Positions 9,262-16,905 of a stretch of DNA of 31,827 nucleotides are shown here, piece by piece. Each line of letters opens with the position of its first letter. Positions within the stretch are counted from its first letter, which is position 1. Origin of the DNA: an uncultured Porphyromonadaceae bacterium (GTDB taxonomy: Bacteria > Bacteroidota > Bacteroidia > Bacteroidales > Muribaculaceae); contig UQGP01000028.1 of NCBI GenBank assembly GCA_900540625.1, positions 1 to 31,827 on the forward strand, given 5' to 3'. The position numbers were made by a program, and so were the translations under genes. The notes beneath the pieces were generated by a model. It saw nothing but the letters and a program-made list of their open reading frames with translations. It made no database searches and was not told where the DNA came from.

Positions 9262-10644
9262 TTACTTGATGACGGCCTTGCTGACGGTGCTGCCTTGGCG
9301 GCGGATGTACAGGCCGGCGGCTGCATCGTCGGGATTGACGCGTATGCCGCGAAGGTCGTAGTACTCTACGGGAGCATTGTTGTCCTCGTCGGTGGTTACA
9401 TCGTCAATTCCGCCGATGGTGTCAATCCATCCCTCTTGGGCGATGCGATATGCCGCCATGCCGTTGTTGGGCTTGAATATGACGAGGTAGCAGCCGTACT
9501 TGCCGTTGGCGTCGGCGCGTACCACGACTTCCTGTGCGAAGGCACGAGTGCCGCCGTCGCGTACTGCGCCCAGACCGTTCTTGGGAAGATCCCACAACAA
9601 TGACGAACCTTCAAATGTCCCGCCGGCGCCCAATTTGCATACACGAATCTGTGAATTGAGCGTGGACGCATCGTCCAGCGTGAAGGTCAGGTAGTGGTCG
9701 TCGCCGAAGGCAAATTCGTTGACGCCGTTGACGTTGGTGGTCGAAGGTGCCAGTTCCGGGCACGAGCGGAATGATTCGATGAGTGTGCCCGAGTTGTTGT
9801 ACAGTGTCGGGTGCGTGGTGAAAGCATCGATGTAGAACATATCGCCCGAGTGTTCCTCGTTGCGCACGATGCGAATCATAGGCGCGCCGTCCCAGGTGGA
9901 TTGTCCTTCGGGATAGGTGTCGTCGTAGATGCTGGTATAGTATATGCCGTCATTCATGTGCGGTTGCCATTCCTCGCTGCCTTGCTCGCGGGTAAATCCG
10001 AAGACATAGCTGTATGCCTTGAGTGTGGCTCCGCTTACCGGGGCTGCCGGGGTCATGAATACCGTTCCGGCCTGCTTGCCGGTGATATCGCCCACGAGGT
10101 CGTAGTAGTCGTGACGTGTTGCCATGACTTCCTCGTCTTCGGGTACGGACAGCGATAATGCCAATTCGGCCTCGCCGGTGTCCAAGTCCTTGATGCGATA
10201 GATGTTGAACGGGCGTTTGGAAGCATCGCCCACCACTCCGGTGACCCAAACGTTACCGAAGTCATCGACGCCTATTTGGTTGGCGCACAGCAGTCCGGTG
10301 AGGGGCGTGCCGTTGACGGTGATTTGCACCGTTTTTTCGTACTTGCCCGTTGCCAGATCAAAGATGACGATGCGGCCATAGTCGTTGGAGCTGTCGCCTT
10401 CGGTGATTGTCGGGCTTTCGGCCAGTAATATGCGTCCGTCTTTGATGACCATAGTGCGAGCCTTGTTTGTGTAGGCTGCATACGGGGCGGTGGCGTACTC
10501 GGTGTTGTCCAATGCGCGGCTTACCTGCCAAATGTTTTGGCAAGTCAGGCCGTCAACGGTCGGGTATTCGGTTGTTTCTACGCCGGCGTAAGCCATGGGG
10601 GCCAATACCGTGGCACCCAAAAGGATAAGTAGAGATTTCTTCAT
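9262..10644 (-). CDS. Secreted propeller-like protein of unknown function with C-terminal sorting-like domain
   Basis: A 460-residue exported protein. The signal peptide covers about residues 1-20 (MKKSLLILLGATVLAPMAYA). The mature part has recurring short beta-strand blocks such as DGRILLAESP, GRIVIFDLATGKYEK and IGVDDFGNVWVTGV, which read like NHL/beta-propeller blades; this is a shape-based inference. The C-terminus (VEYYDLRGIRVNP ... GLYIRRQ ... KAVIK) matches the short type A sorting or anchoring signal common in Muribaculaceae and Prevotella secreted proteins. No catalytic motif was recognised. It is followed 211 bases downstream by the secreted flavodoxin gene on the same strand. Function is unknown. 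Confidence 0.75.
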   Translation of the reverse strand: MKKSLLILLGATVLAPMAYAGVETTEYPTVDGLTCQNIWQVSRALDNTEYATAPYAAYTNKARTMVIKDGRILLAESPTITEGDSSNDYGRIVIFDLATGKYEKTVQITVNGTPLTGLLCANQIGVDDFGNVWVTGVVGDASKRPFNIYRIKDLDTGEAELALSLSVPEDEEVMATRHDYYDLVGDITGKQAGTVFMTPAAPVSGATLKAYSYVFGFTREQGSEEWQPHMNDGIYYTSIYDDTYPEGQSTWDGAPMIRIVRNEEHSGDMFYIDAFTTHPTLYNNSGTLIESFRSCPELAPSTTNVNGVNEFAFGDDHYLTFTLDDASTLNSQIRVCKLGAGGTFEGSSLLWDLPKNGLGAVRDGGTRAFAQEVVVRADANGKYGCYLVIFKPNNGMAAYRIAQEGWIDTIGGIDDVTTDEDNNAPVEYYDLRGIRVNPDDAAAGLYIRRQGSTVSKAVIK

Positions 10645-10772
10645 AGATGGTTTGTGCTGTTATGTGGATGGTAGATATAGTGCATAGCGACACGTACCGC
10701 GATGCAACGGCTAAGTTAGTGCTTTTTTGTGACATACAGCCGTGCGCTGCCCGTTTTTTTGCATATAGACCG

Positions 10773-10791
10773 TTTTTTTTAAGAAAAAAAA
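10773..10791 (-). terminator. A/T-only dyad T8-AAG-A8
   Basis: Eight T and eight A residues flank AAG just beyond the stop of the response-regulator remnant. On either strand this folds into a weak A-U hairpin with a U-run. It may be the surviving terminator of a gene lost at this spot. Confidence 0.3.
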
Positions 10792-10804
10792 TGAGTGCCG
10801 CGGA

Positions 10805-11023
10805 TTAGAAAGTAATCATAAAAGCCGAGCCGAGGGCCAGAGTATTCATCCATTCGTGTGCCGAACGTCTATGCGACGGTATCAAGTCGTAGTCGTACAT
10901 CCCGGCCTTTTCTATGGCTTGGTCATAGTCGAAGGCTTGCTCGCAGAGGTACTTCTCGTTGCCGAGATAAGCCACGATACTGTCCGACAGCCGGCGTTCG
11001 TCCTCGATAATCAGCAGTTTCAT
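10805..11023 (-). pseudogene. Response-regulator receiver remnant joined to an unrelated tail
   Basis: A 72-codon frame. The first ~47 residues (MKLLIIEDERRLSDSI ... MYDYDL) are a good match to the start of an OmpR-type receiver domain, including the IIEDE acidic pocket. The match stops just before the strand that would carry the phospho-accepting Asp. The remaining ~25 residues share nothing with receivers. They end LGSAFMITF with a terminal Phe, as beta-barrel outer-membrane proteins do. The simplest reading is a deletion that fused the 5' end of a response regulator to the 3' end of another gene. No output domain or cognate histidine kinase is present nearby. It follows the EamA gene by 20 bases on the same strand. 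Confidence 0.7.
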
Positions 11024-11043
11024 CAGGCTATTTGTTTCTTGAA

Positions 11044-11460
11044 CTATTTGATGAGCATTACGATGCTTCCGGCTGTGATGAGGGCGGCGCCGAGGATGAC
11101 TTTGGGGCTGATTTGCTCCTTCAACAGCAGGAACGACAGAAAGATGGTGATGACCACGCTGAGCTTGTCTATGGGCGCCACGCGCGACACATCTCCCTCT
11201 TGTATAGCTTTGAAATAGAACAGCCAGGACAGGCCCGTGGCTATGCCCGACAGTATCAGAAACAACCAGATATGACCCGTAATGCCGCGGATATCGGCAC
11301 GGTGGCTACTTGCCAGGACTATGCCCCAGGTGATAAGCAGTATTACCGTGGTGCGTATCGCCGTGGCAAGATTGGAATTGATATTGCGGACGCCGATTTT
11401 GGCGAAAATCGCCGTCAGTGCGGCAAAGAATGCCGAGAGCAGTACATAATATTTCCACAT
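11044..11460 (-). CDS. EamA-family (DMT) single-domain transporter
   Basis: A 138-residue inner-membrane protein with about five hydrophobic segments, consistent with one EamA repeat. Features are the N-terminal LSAFFAALTAIFAKIGVRNINS, the loop DKLSVVITIFLSFLLLKEQISPK and the end LGAALITAGSIVMLIK, typical of half-size drug/metabolite transporter superfamily members that dimerise. The substrate is unknown. A promoter-like -7 element lies just upstream. The response-regulator remnant follows it on the same strand. Confidence 0.85.
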   Translation of the reverse strand: MWKYYVLLSAFFAALTAIFAKIGVRNINSNLATAIRTTVILLITWGIVLASSHRADIRGITGHIWLFLILSGIATGLSWLFYFKAIQEGDVSRVAPIDKLSVVITIFLSFLLLKEQISPKVILGAALITAGSIVMLIK

Positions 11461-11487
11461 ATACTGAAAGCGTTTTGTTTGGCAATG

Positions 11488-11495
11488 CGAAAGTA
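11488..11495 (-). promoter_or_regulatory. -7-like element for the EamA transporter
   Basis: The minus strand reads TACTTTCG followed by CATTGCC, one base off the TAnnTTTG consensus. It is 28 bases before the EamA start, which would give a very short leader. Confidence 0.4.
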
Positions 11496-11887
11496 CTGAG
11501 TTGTTGTAAAGAAAACATTAACTATCGTAGTTGACGCGGTTTTTCCGGCTTTGGGCTCCTTTGGCATAGATTTGGAAAATACACGGAGCGCCTCATAGAT
11601 AGCACTACCGGCCAACCCGAAAATGAATTTCAGATATCTCTACGTACGAATAAGTGTGCAATACGTTTATTCGCACGGACGAGGATTGTGCCACGGCGAT
11701 TGCGCTTAATGCGTTGCATAGCAAGAATATGGTCGCTTTAATCATAATTTGTCTTTGCTTGATGACGACGCAAAACTACGCGGCGATTTTGGCGAAAATT
11801 TGTGGGGCGGGTCACGCTGATTTGCAAAGACACCGCGTTTTAATATTCATTAACATCAGCCTATCACCGTAATTCTTAAATAATGTA

Positions 11888-11895
11888 TATTTTTG
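11888..11895 (+). promoter_or_regulatory. -7 element for the phospho-signalling operon
   Basis: TATTTTTG fits TAnnTTTG in the most AT-rich part of the intergenic region, 101 bases before the first gene at 11997. No convincing -33 box was found, so confidence is moderate. Confidence 0.4.
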
Positions 11896-11996
11896 TAAGT
11901 TAATAGGCTGTCGGCCCTTCAGACGCGCACTTTGGCGGCGCATCGGGCACGACGCTGATACAAAAACAGGCGCGAAACAACAGACACGACACAGAT

Positions 11997-12209
11997 ATGA
12001 AGATTTGCAGAAATTGCGGCTGGCCCAACGGAGACAAAGAAGCCACGTGCGCCAAATGCGGAGGCCGTTTGCCGGACGTTCCCGATGCCGAAGAGCATGA
12101 GTCGGCGCACACGAATGTTCCGCCGTGTGCGCAGTGCGGCTACCCGGTGTCGTCGCTGTTGCAGCACTGCCCCGTGTGTCATACCCGCCTGAATAATACA
12201 ATTCATTGA
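11997..12209 (+). CDS. Double zinc-ribbon protein
   Basis: A 70-residue protein with two CxxC...CxxC modules: CRNCGWPNGDKEATCAKCG near the N-terminus and CAQCGYPVSSLLQHCPVCH near the C-terminus, joined by an acidic linker. Each set of four Cys can bind one zinc ion. Small double zinc ribbons of this kind act as protein- or nucleic-acid-binding adaptors and often sit beside or inside bacterial Ser/Thr kinases. It is 19 bases upstream of the FHA kinase and is very probably the first gene of the same operon. There is no signal peptide or TM, so it is cytoplasmic. The precise role is unknown. Confidence 0.8.
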   Translation: MKICRNCGWPNGDKEATCAKCGGRLPDVPDAEEHESAHTNVPPCAQCGYPVSSLLQHCPVCHTRLNNTIH

Positions 12210-12228
12210 CCTGCACGTATATACATCC

Positions 12229-13611
12229 ATGAGCAAAAGCAACCCGATTATAGCCCAACGCTGCGACTTCGCTGTCGGAGACGTTATCGACGGCCGATGG
12301 AAGGTCCTGGCGTTTTTGGGTGAGGGTACATACGGTAAGGTCTTTCGCGTGACCGATGCGGATGGCACTGTATATGCGCTCAAGCTGCTGAAAGTCTGGG
12401 AGGTAATGCCTGCCGAGCGCGAAGGGCTGCTGTGCCGCTTTGACCGCGAATATGACACCTCGCGTATTGTCAGCCGCCACCTTGTGCACGCTCTGTTCAA
12501 GGGTACGGCCGAGGGTAATCCCTATATGGTGATGGAATACTGTAGCGGGGGTGACTTGTGGCACGCCGCCGCCGAGCGCACGTTAGACTTGGCTCTGCTG
12601 TCTCGCCAAATACTCGAAGGCCTCGGCGACCTGCACCGCGCCGGGCGCGTTCATCGCGACCTCAAGCCCGAGAATGTGCTGTTGCGCGACGATACTTGGG
12701 CTATGCTCACCGATTTCGGCATCAGCGGCAATCAGAACAACCGTATGACCCGTCGCGGATGGTCGGGCGTGCCGCGTCAACGATTCGGCACGGTGGCTTA
12801 TATGCCTCCCGAGCAGCTAAACCCGCGGCGCGGTAATGCCACGGTGCTGCCCACTACGGATATATTCTCGTTCGGAGTGATGATGTATCAGTTGTTGACG
12901 CGCACATTGCCCTTCGGGCACCTGCGCAGCGATGACGATATGGCGCGCTATGTACTCAATGTCCAACGCGGACAATGGAATCGCGAGGCACTACGCTCGG
13001 ACAGCCGCACTTCGGCGTGGCTCGACCTTATCGAAGGTTGCCTTGTTCCCGATTTCAAGCACCGTATCAGCAGCGCCGAGGAAGCGGCACGTCTTGTGCC
13101 CGGGGCGGCGGCAGCCGTGCACGATACATTGCGCGTGGCCACGGCGGCCGTTTCCGACGACTTGGTACTTGAAGTCACTTATGGTGACGATGCCGGCAAG
13201 ACATTCGACCTTGCGTCCGTGGCCAAGGGCTCCGACGTCATATACATAGGCCGCGAAGATGCCGACAGTCGAGTGGCCAATCATATACAGCTGCACGAAA
13301 GCGACAGCGCATACATCTCGCGTCGCCACTGCACCATCGAGCACGATGCGTCGATGCGTCGGTGGATTGTCCGCGACGGGCAATATCGCGTGGGCTGTCC
13401 TGTGGCTCAGCACTCCGCGGAGGTATTCCCCTGCGCCACGTGTACCGCCTCGTGCGACCATACCGCGACGTCATCGTGGCATCCGTCGCTCAACGGCACG
13501 TATGTCAATTCGGATGAAGTAGATGCCGACGGACATATACTTGCCGTGGGTGATATCATCAGTATCGGCGATACCAAGCTGCGAGTCGAACGCGCGACAA
13601 AAACCAAATAA
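12229..13611 (+). CDS. Soluble Hanks-type Ser/Thr protein kinase with C-terminal FHA domain
   Basis: A 460-residue cytoplasmic kinase. Kinase domain, about residues 22-290: glycine loop GEGTYG 31-36, ATP-binding Lys K52, catalytic HRDLKPEN with D144 and N149, DFG at 162-164, and PPE in place of APE near 193-195. It is an RD kinase with all catalytic residues. The FHA domain spans about 311-455, with GR at 340-341, SRRH at 363-366 and NGT at 421-423, the residues that read phosphothreonine. Between the FHA core strands is an unusual insert with C389, C401, C404, C408 and H410 that could bind zinc. There is no TM segment. The FHA may bind its own autophosphorylated loop or recruit the FHA-protease pathway. 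It sits between the zinc ribbon and FHA-protease genes. Confidence 0.92.
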   Translation: MSKSNPIIAQRCDFAVGDVIDGRWKVLAFLGEGTYGKVFRVTDADGTVYALKLLKVWEVMPAEREGLLCRFDREYDTSRIVSRHLVHALFKGTAEGNPYMVMEYCSGGDLWHAAAERTLDLALLSRQILEGLGDLHRAGRVHRDLKPENVLLRDDTWAMLTDFGISGNQNNRMTRRGWSGVPRQRFGTVAYMPPEQLNPRRGNATVLPTTDIFSFGVMMYQLLTRTLPFGHLRSDDDMARYVLNVQRGQWNREALRSDSRTSAWLDLIEGCLVPDFKHRISSAEEAARLVPGAAAAVHDTLRVATAAVSDDLVLEVTYGDDAGKTFDLASVAKGSDVIYIGREDADSRVANHIQLHESDSAYISRRHCTIEHDASMRRWIVRDGQYRVGCPVAQHSAEVFPCATCTASCDHTATSSWHPSLNGTYVNSDEVDADGHILAVGDIISIGDTKLRVERATKTK

Positions 13612-13627
13612 ACGGACGATTGAACTC

Positions 13628-13647
13628 TAAGGTCCTTAAAAACCTTA
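13628..13647 (+). other. Small dyad between the FHA-kinase and FHA-protease genes
   Basis: TAAGGT (13628-13633) and ACCTTA (13642-13647) form a 6-bp hairpin with an 8-base AT-rich loop in the 92-base gap. No U-run follows, so it may modulate rather than end transcription. Confidence 0.25.
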
Positions 13648-13703
13648 CAAAGAGCCGACAAAACAATACAGACAACCAATAAAGTATAACATACGACATT
13701 ACC

Positions 13704-15254
13704 ATGCCCAACGAATCCAACAACAGCGGACACAGCCTCGGCGGCTCCTTAGGCGCCGGGATGAAGTCCATATTCGGTGCCGGCGGTCGGCGCTATTACA
13801 TTCTTGAGCACAAGACAGCCACGGCCGGTCATCGCGCCGGTGAGGCTCAGCGCATCATCGTCGACTATATCGAAATGGGTCGCGATACCAAGTGCCAGGT
13901 GCGCTACGGCGAGGATTGCCCCACGGTCAGCCGCCGCCATGCCGCCATATCCAAGGCCGAAGACGGCACGACATGGCGCCTGACGCCGCTGTCGCATACC
14001 AACGATACATTGGTCAACGGCAAGCGCATTACCGGGCCCGTATTGCTGCATAACGGCGACGAAATACAACTATCCACCGACGGACCGCGTTTAGGCTTCA
14101 TTATGCCCGAGGGTGACCGGGGTCTGGTACGCAGTATCGGGCTGTCGGCGCGTTTGGTCCTCTTCCGTCAGCAAGCGTTGCGCCCTTATCGGCGTGCCAT
14201 GGTCGTAATGGGCATACTTGTCGCACTACTGGCTGCGGCCGGCGTGTACTTCATCATACGGCAGCAAGGCTTGATACATGAGCAGCAACAGGCTCTGGAG
14301 CAGGCTCGTACAGCCTATACGCGCGAAAAAGCCGTTCAGGATTCGCTCATCGCGGCGCTTACGGCCGACAATGCCGCCCTGCGCGGCACTCTGGACGAGC
14401 GCATTTCAAGTCTTGACGCTATGGGTCAAACCATAGACGGCACCACCGTGACGCCGGTGACTATGGTGCCGCGCGGAGGAATGCCGCGTGTGGCTTCGCG
14501 TCGATACGATAATAGCGCCTTGGACCGCGCCTCGGCTTACGTCTACTATATCAGCGCCGTGGCTATAGATGTGACGGACGAAGAAGGCAATGTGCGCCGT
14601 GTGCCCCTGGACGGCAGCGAGTCGCTGTGCGGATGGAGCGGCACGGGCTTTATGCTGCGTGACGGCCGTTTTGTGACGGCGCGGCACGTCATCGAGTCGT
14701 GGCTCTTCTGGAGCGACCAAGAAGGACAGGACTTTACGCTGAACTTGCTGGCAAATAACGGCGGCGCCGTCGTCGCTCATTTTGTGGCGACATCTCCCAC
14801 GGGCCGCACTATGCGCTTCAACTCCACGATGTTCCATACCAACGGTTCGCACGACCGCCGCATGACCACCGAGGACGGAGTTGTGGTCAGCCGCGCCAAT
14901 ACCGACGAGACCGACTACGCGTGGTTCAATGCCGGCGGTGCGGGCCTGGACTTCGATACTGCGGCATGTAGCCACCTCAGCCGCGGTACGCGCCTGACCA
15001 TATTGGGCTATCCGCTCGGCTTCGGCAGCAATAGCGACGGCGCCATACAGCCGCTTCTGGGCTCGGCTACGGTCAGTGTCCCCGGTTTGCGTGACGGCGT
15101 TATCTACACCACGGAGACATCTTTGGAACATGGCAACAGCGGCGGCCCGGTGTTCTATACGGATGCCGACGGCAATCTGCGTGTAGTAGGTATCGTCAGC
15201 GCCGTCGCCGGGTCTTCGCTGGGATTTATTGTACCCCTGTCGGCCGTAAGGTGA
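13704..15254 (+). CDS. FHA - transmembrane - trypsin-like serine protease
   Basis: A 516-residue single-span membrane protein. An N-terminal FHA domain (about 30-135) carries MGR at 58-60, SRRH at 76-79 and NG at 105-106. A transmembrane helix follows at about 165-186, preceded by RPYRR, so the FHA should be cytoplasmic. Residues 187-240 are a predicted coiled coil. The C-terminal half is a trypsin/DegP-like protease with the triad H328 (VTARHV), D404 (ETDYAW) and S479 (HGNSGGPVF), placed in the periplasm. No PDZ domain is seen. The likely function is proteolysis controlled from inside by binding of a phosphothreonine made by one of the neighbouring kinases. The topology and triad are direct readings; the regulatory model is inferred. 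Confidence 0.9.
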   Translation: MPNESNNSGHSLGGSLGAGMKSIFGAGGRRYYILEHKTATAGHRAGEAQRIIVDYIEMGRDTKCQVRYGEDCPTVSRRHAAISKAEDGTTWRLTPLSHTNDTLVNGKRITGPVLLHNGDEIQLSTDGPRLGFIMPEGDRGLVRSIGLSARLVLFRQQALRPYRRAMVVMGILVALLAAAGVYFIIRQQGLIHEQQQALEQARTAYTREKAVQDSLIAALTADNAALRGTLDERISSLDAMGQTIDGTTVTPVTMVPRGGMPRVASRRYDNSALDRASAYVYYISAVAIDVTDEEGNVRRVPLDGSESLCGWSGTGFMLRDGRFVTARHVIESWLFWSDQEGQDFTLNLLANNGGAVVAHFVATSPTGRTMRFNSTMFHTNGSHDRRMTTEDGVVVSRANTDETDYAWFNAGGAGLDFDTAACSHLSRGTRLTILGYPLGFGSNSDGAIQPLLGSATVSVPGLRDGVIYTTETSLEHGNSGGPVFYTDADGNLRVVGIVSAVAGSSLGFIVPLSAVR

Positions 15255-15350
15255 TGACGAGAACGGCATAGCCGAAATTCCAGGGCAATAACATGTAAAA
15301 CAGCGGCTGCCGCTGCCAAGGCAATAAATCCTGAAAGATAATTATAACGC

Positions 15351-15391
15351 ATATATCTCCTTGTACTACATAAAGATATATCTCCTCGTAC
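15351..15391 (+). repeat. Two 16-bp direct repeats in the PP2C leader
   Basis: ATATATCTCCTTGTAC (15351-15366) and ATATATCTCCTCGTAC (15376-15391) differ at one base and are 25 bases apart start to start, ending 20 bases before the PP2C ATG. The spacing of about two and a half helical turns could suit a regulator, or they could be duplicated translation elements. Confidence 0.6.
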
Positions 15392-15411
15392 CACTCCTCA
15401 AATACAACGAT

Positions 15412-16905
15412 ATGGACAAGAAACTCACACTCCAACTGGACAGCTATACCGATGCTGCCGGAAAATTCAAGCCCGACGCACCGCGCCAAGGTAACGAGGA
15501 CAGCAGTCTGCTGCTGGTATCCTCGGAGAATACGCCCGGGTACACGGCTTTTGTCAACGGCGGCGCTCCGGACGGCACCGCAATCGTCGGCGAAGCCGGC
15601 GTGGTCATGGTGGTGGCTGACGGCATGGGCGGCATGAATGCCGGCGAAGTCGCCTCGGCCATAGCCATAGACGTCGCGACCAAAGCCTTTGAGGGCATCG
15701 ACCGGACGCATATCGAAGATGCCTCCGCTCGCGGCCGTATGCTCGAAGATATTATCCGTCGCGCCGATGCGGCGGTCAAGGCCGATGCCACGCATGACAG
15801 CGAACACGCCGGAATGGGCTCGACAATGATTATGGCGTGGCTGGTAGGCAATGAGCTTACAGTCACGTGGATAGGCGATAGTCGTGCCTATATGTGCCGC
15901 CCGGGTACGGGCATACGTCCGCTGTCGCGCGACCACTCGTATGTTCAGGAATTGGCCGACCGCGGCGTCCTGACTTACGAAGAAACTTTCGGACATCCGC
16001 AGGGCAATATCGTTACGCGCAGCCTTGGCGATCCAAGTCAGGCGGCACGTCCCGAGACGGCGCAATTCGTTGTGGGTGACGGCGATGTGATTATGCTATG
16101 TAGCGACGGCCTTAGCGGAGTGTTGCGCGATAGGCCGGTCGGCGCCGATGCCGGGGCTCCGACATTGGAAAGCGTCATTGCCGCCAATGCGCAGGATGCC
16201 GCAGCGTGTCGGCGGGCACTGATGTCGGCGGCGCGTGAGGCCGATTGGTACGACAATGTGACGGTGATGCTGTGCCGCGTATGCTCGGGTGCCGGCGCAC
16301 CGCCGTCGGATAGCGTAAGCAAGACGCTCGAGACCGGAGCGACAACCGTCTCCCCCAAAGCGAGCAAAAATGCCGAAAAAGGCAAGACCCCACGCCGCAA
16401 CTATGTGCTGGCCGTCATAATATTTGCTATATTCTTTGTGGCCGGAGCCGCGGTGGCTATATATATCAAGTCCGACGGAGGCGGGGAGGCCGAACAGACC
16501 AAGCCCGTGCCGACAAAGCCTGCACCGGCCAAGCCTGCACCGACTGAAACGACGACGCCCGACACGACAAGCGTACAGCACGTGCGCGGAACGCAAGTCG
16601 CGCCGACACAGCAGAATATACGCGTACAGACGCGTCGCGGCCATGAAAATGCAGAGGCGGCCAAGCCTGCACAACCGCAAAAGGTTCAGCAGCCCGGCAA
16701 CGAAGACAGCCGCGCCGTGCAGGACAAGATAAGGCGCAATGCGGCCCCGCGCCACGATGCACCGTCCGATAAGGCTAAGACCGAAGACAAGGCAAAGACC
16801 GACCGGAAAGCCAAAATTGATCCGAAACAGGAAGCCAAACCCGGGACAAATCCGCTTCCCGAAAAAAGCAAGGATAAAGAAAACAAACAAAACAATAAGA
16901 TATGA
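15412..16905 (+). CDS. PP2C-family Ser/Thr phosphatase with TM segment and Pro/Lys-rich tail
   Basis: A 497-residue protein. The ATG at 15412 is chosen over the upstream TTG at 15361 because the family fold begins directly after it. The PP2C catalytic domain (about 1-290) shows the metal ligands and motifs NED 28-30, DGMGG 70-74, GDSR 156-159, SDG 231-233 and DN 281-282. A linker then leads to PRR and a transmembrane helix at about 331-352, so the phosphatase is cytoplasmic. The outer ~145 residues are low-complexity, with KPAP repeats and Lys/Ala-rich stretches resembling periplasm-spanning TonB-like linkers. It likely reverses phosphorylation by the two kinases at this locus. The stop overlaps the next start by 4 bases (ATGA), indicating translational coupling to kinase 2. 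Confidence 0.92.
   Translation: MDKKLTLQLDSYTDAAGKFKPDAPRQGNEDSSLLLVSSENTPGYTAFVNGGAPDGTAIVGEAGVVMVVADGMGGMNAGEVASAIAIDVATKAFEGIDRTHIEDASARGRMLEDIIRRADAAVKADATHDSEHAGMGSTMIMAWLVGNELTVTWIGDSRAYMCRPGTGIRPLSRDHSYVQELADRGVLTYEETFGHPQGNIVTRSLGDPSQAARPETAQFVVGDGDVIMLCSDGLSGVLRDRPVGADAGAPTLESVIAANAQDAAACRRALMSAAREADWYDNVTVMLCRVCSGAGAPPSDSVSKTLETGATTVSPKASKNAEKGKTPRRNYVLAVIIFAIFFVAGAAVAIYIKSDGGGEAEQTKPVPTKPAPAKPAPTETTTPDTTSVQHVRGTQVAPTQQNIRVQTRRGHENAEAAKPAQPQKVQQPGNEDSRAVQDKIRRNAAPRHDAPSDKAKTEDKAKTDRKAKIDPKQEAKPGTNPLPEKSKDKENKQNNKI

Larger units (their letters stand above)
11461..11996. other. Divergent intergenic region between the EamA gene and the phospho-signalling locus
   Basis: There are 536 bases with no ORF I can support; the 72-codon + frame at 11654-11872 has no recognisable features. 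On the minus strand there are two promoter-like elements: TACTTTCG (11488-11495) near the EamA start and TAGTTTTG (11771-11778) further away. On the + strand TATTTTTG is at 11888-11895. The stretch near 11840-11900 is AT-rich relative to the genes on either side. Confidence 0.5.

Noticed and set aside
11654..11872. 72-codon plus-strand ORF before the zinc ribbon gene
   Set aside because: No recognisable family and unusual composition; more likely non-coding promoter region.
15301..15315. CAGCGGC-T-GCCGCTG palindrome after the FHA-protease gene
   Set aside because: The single-base centre and lack of a T-run make it a poor terminator, and no regulatory context is evident.
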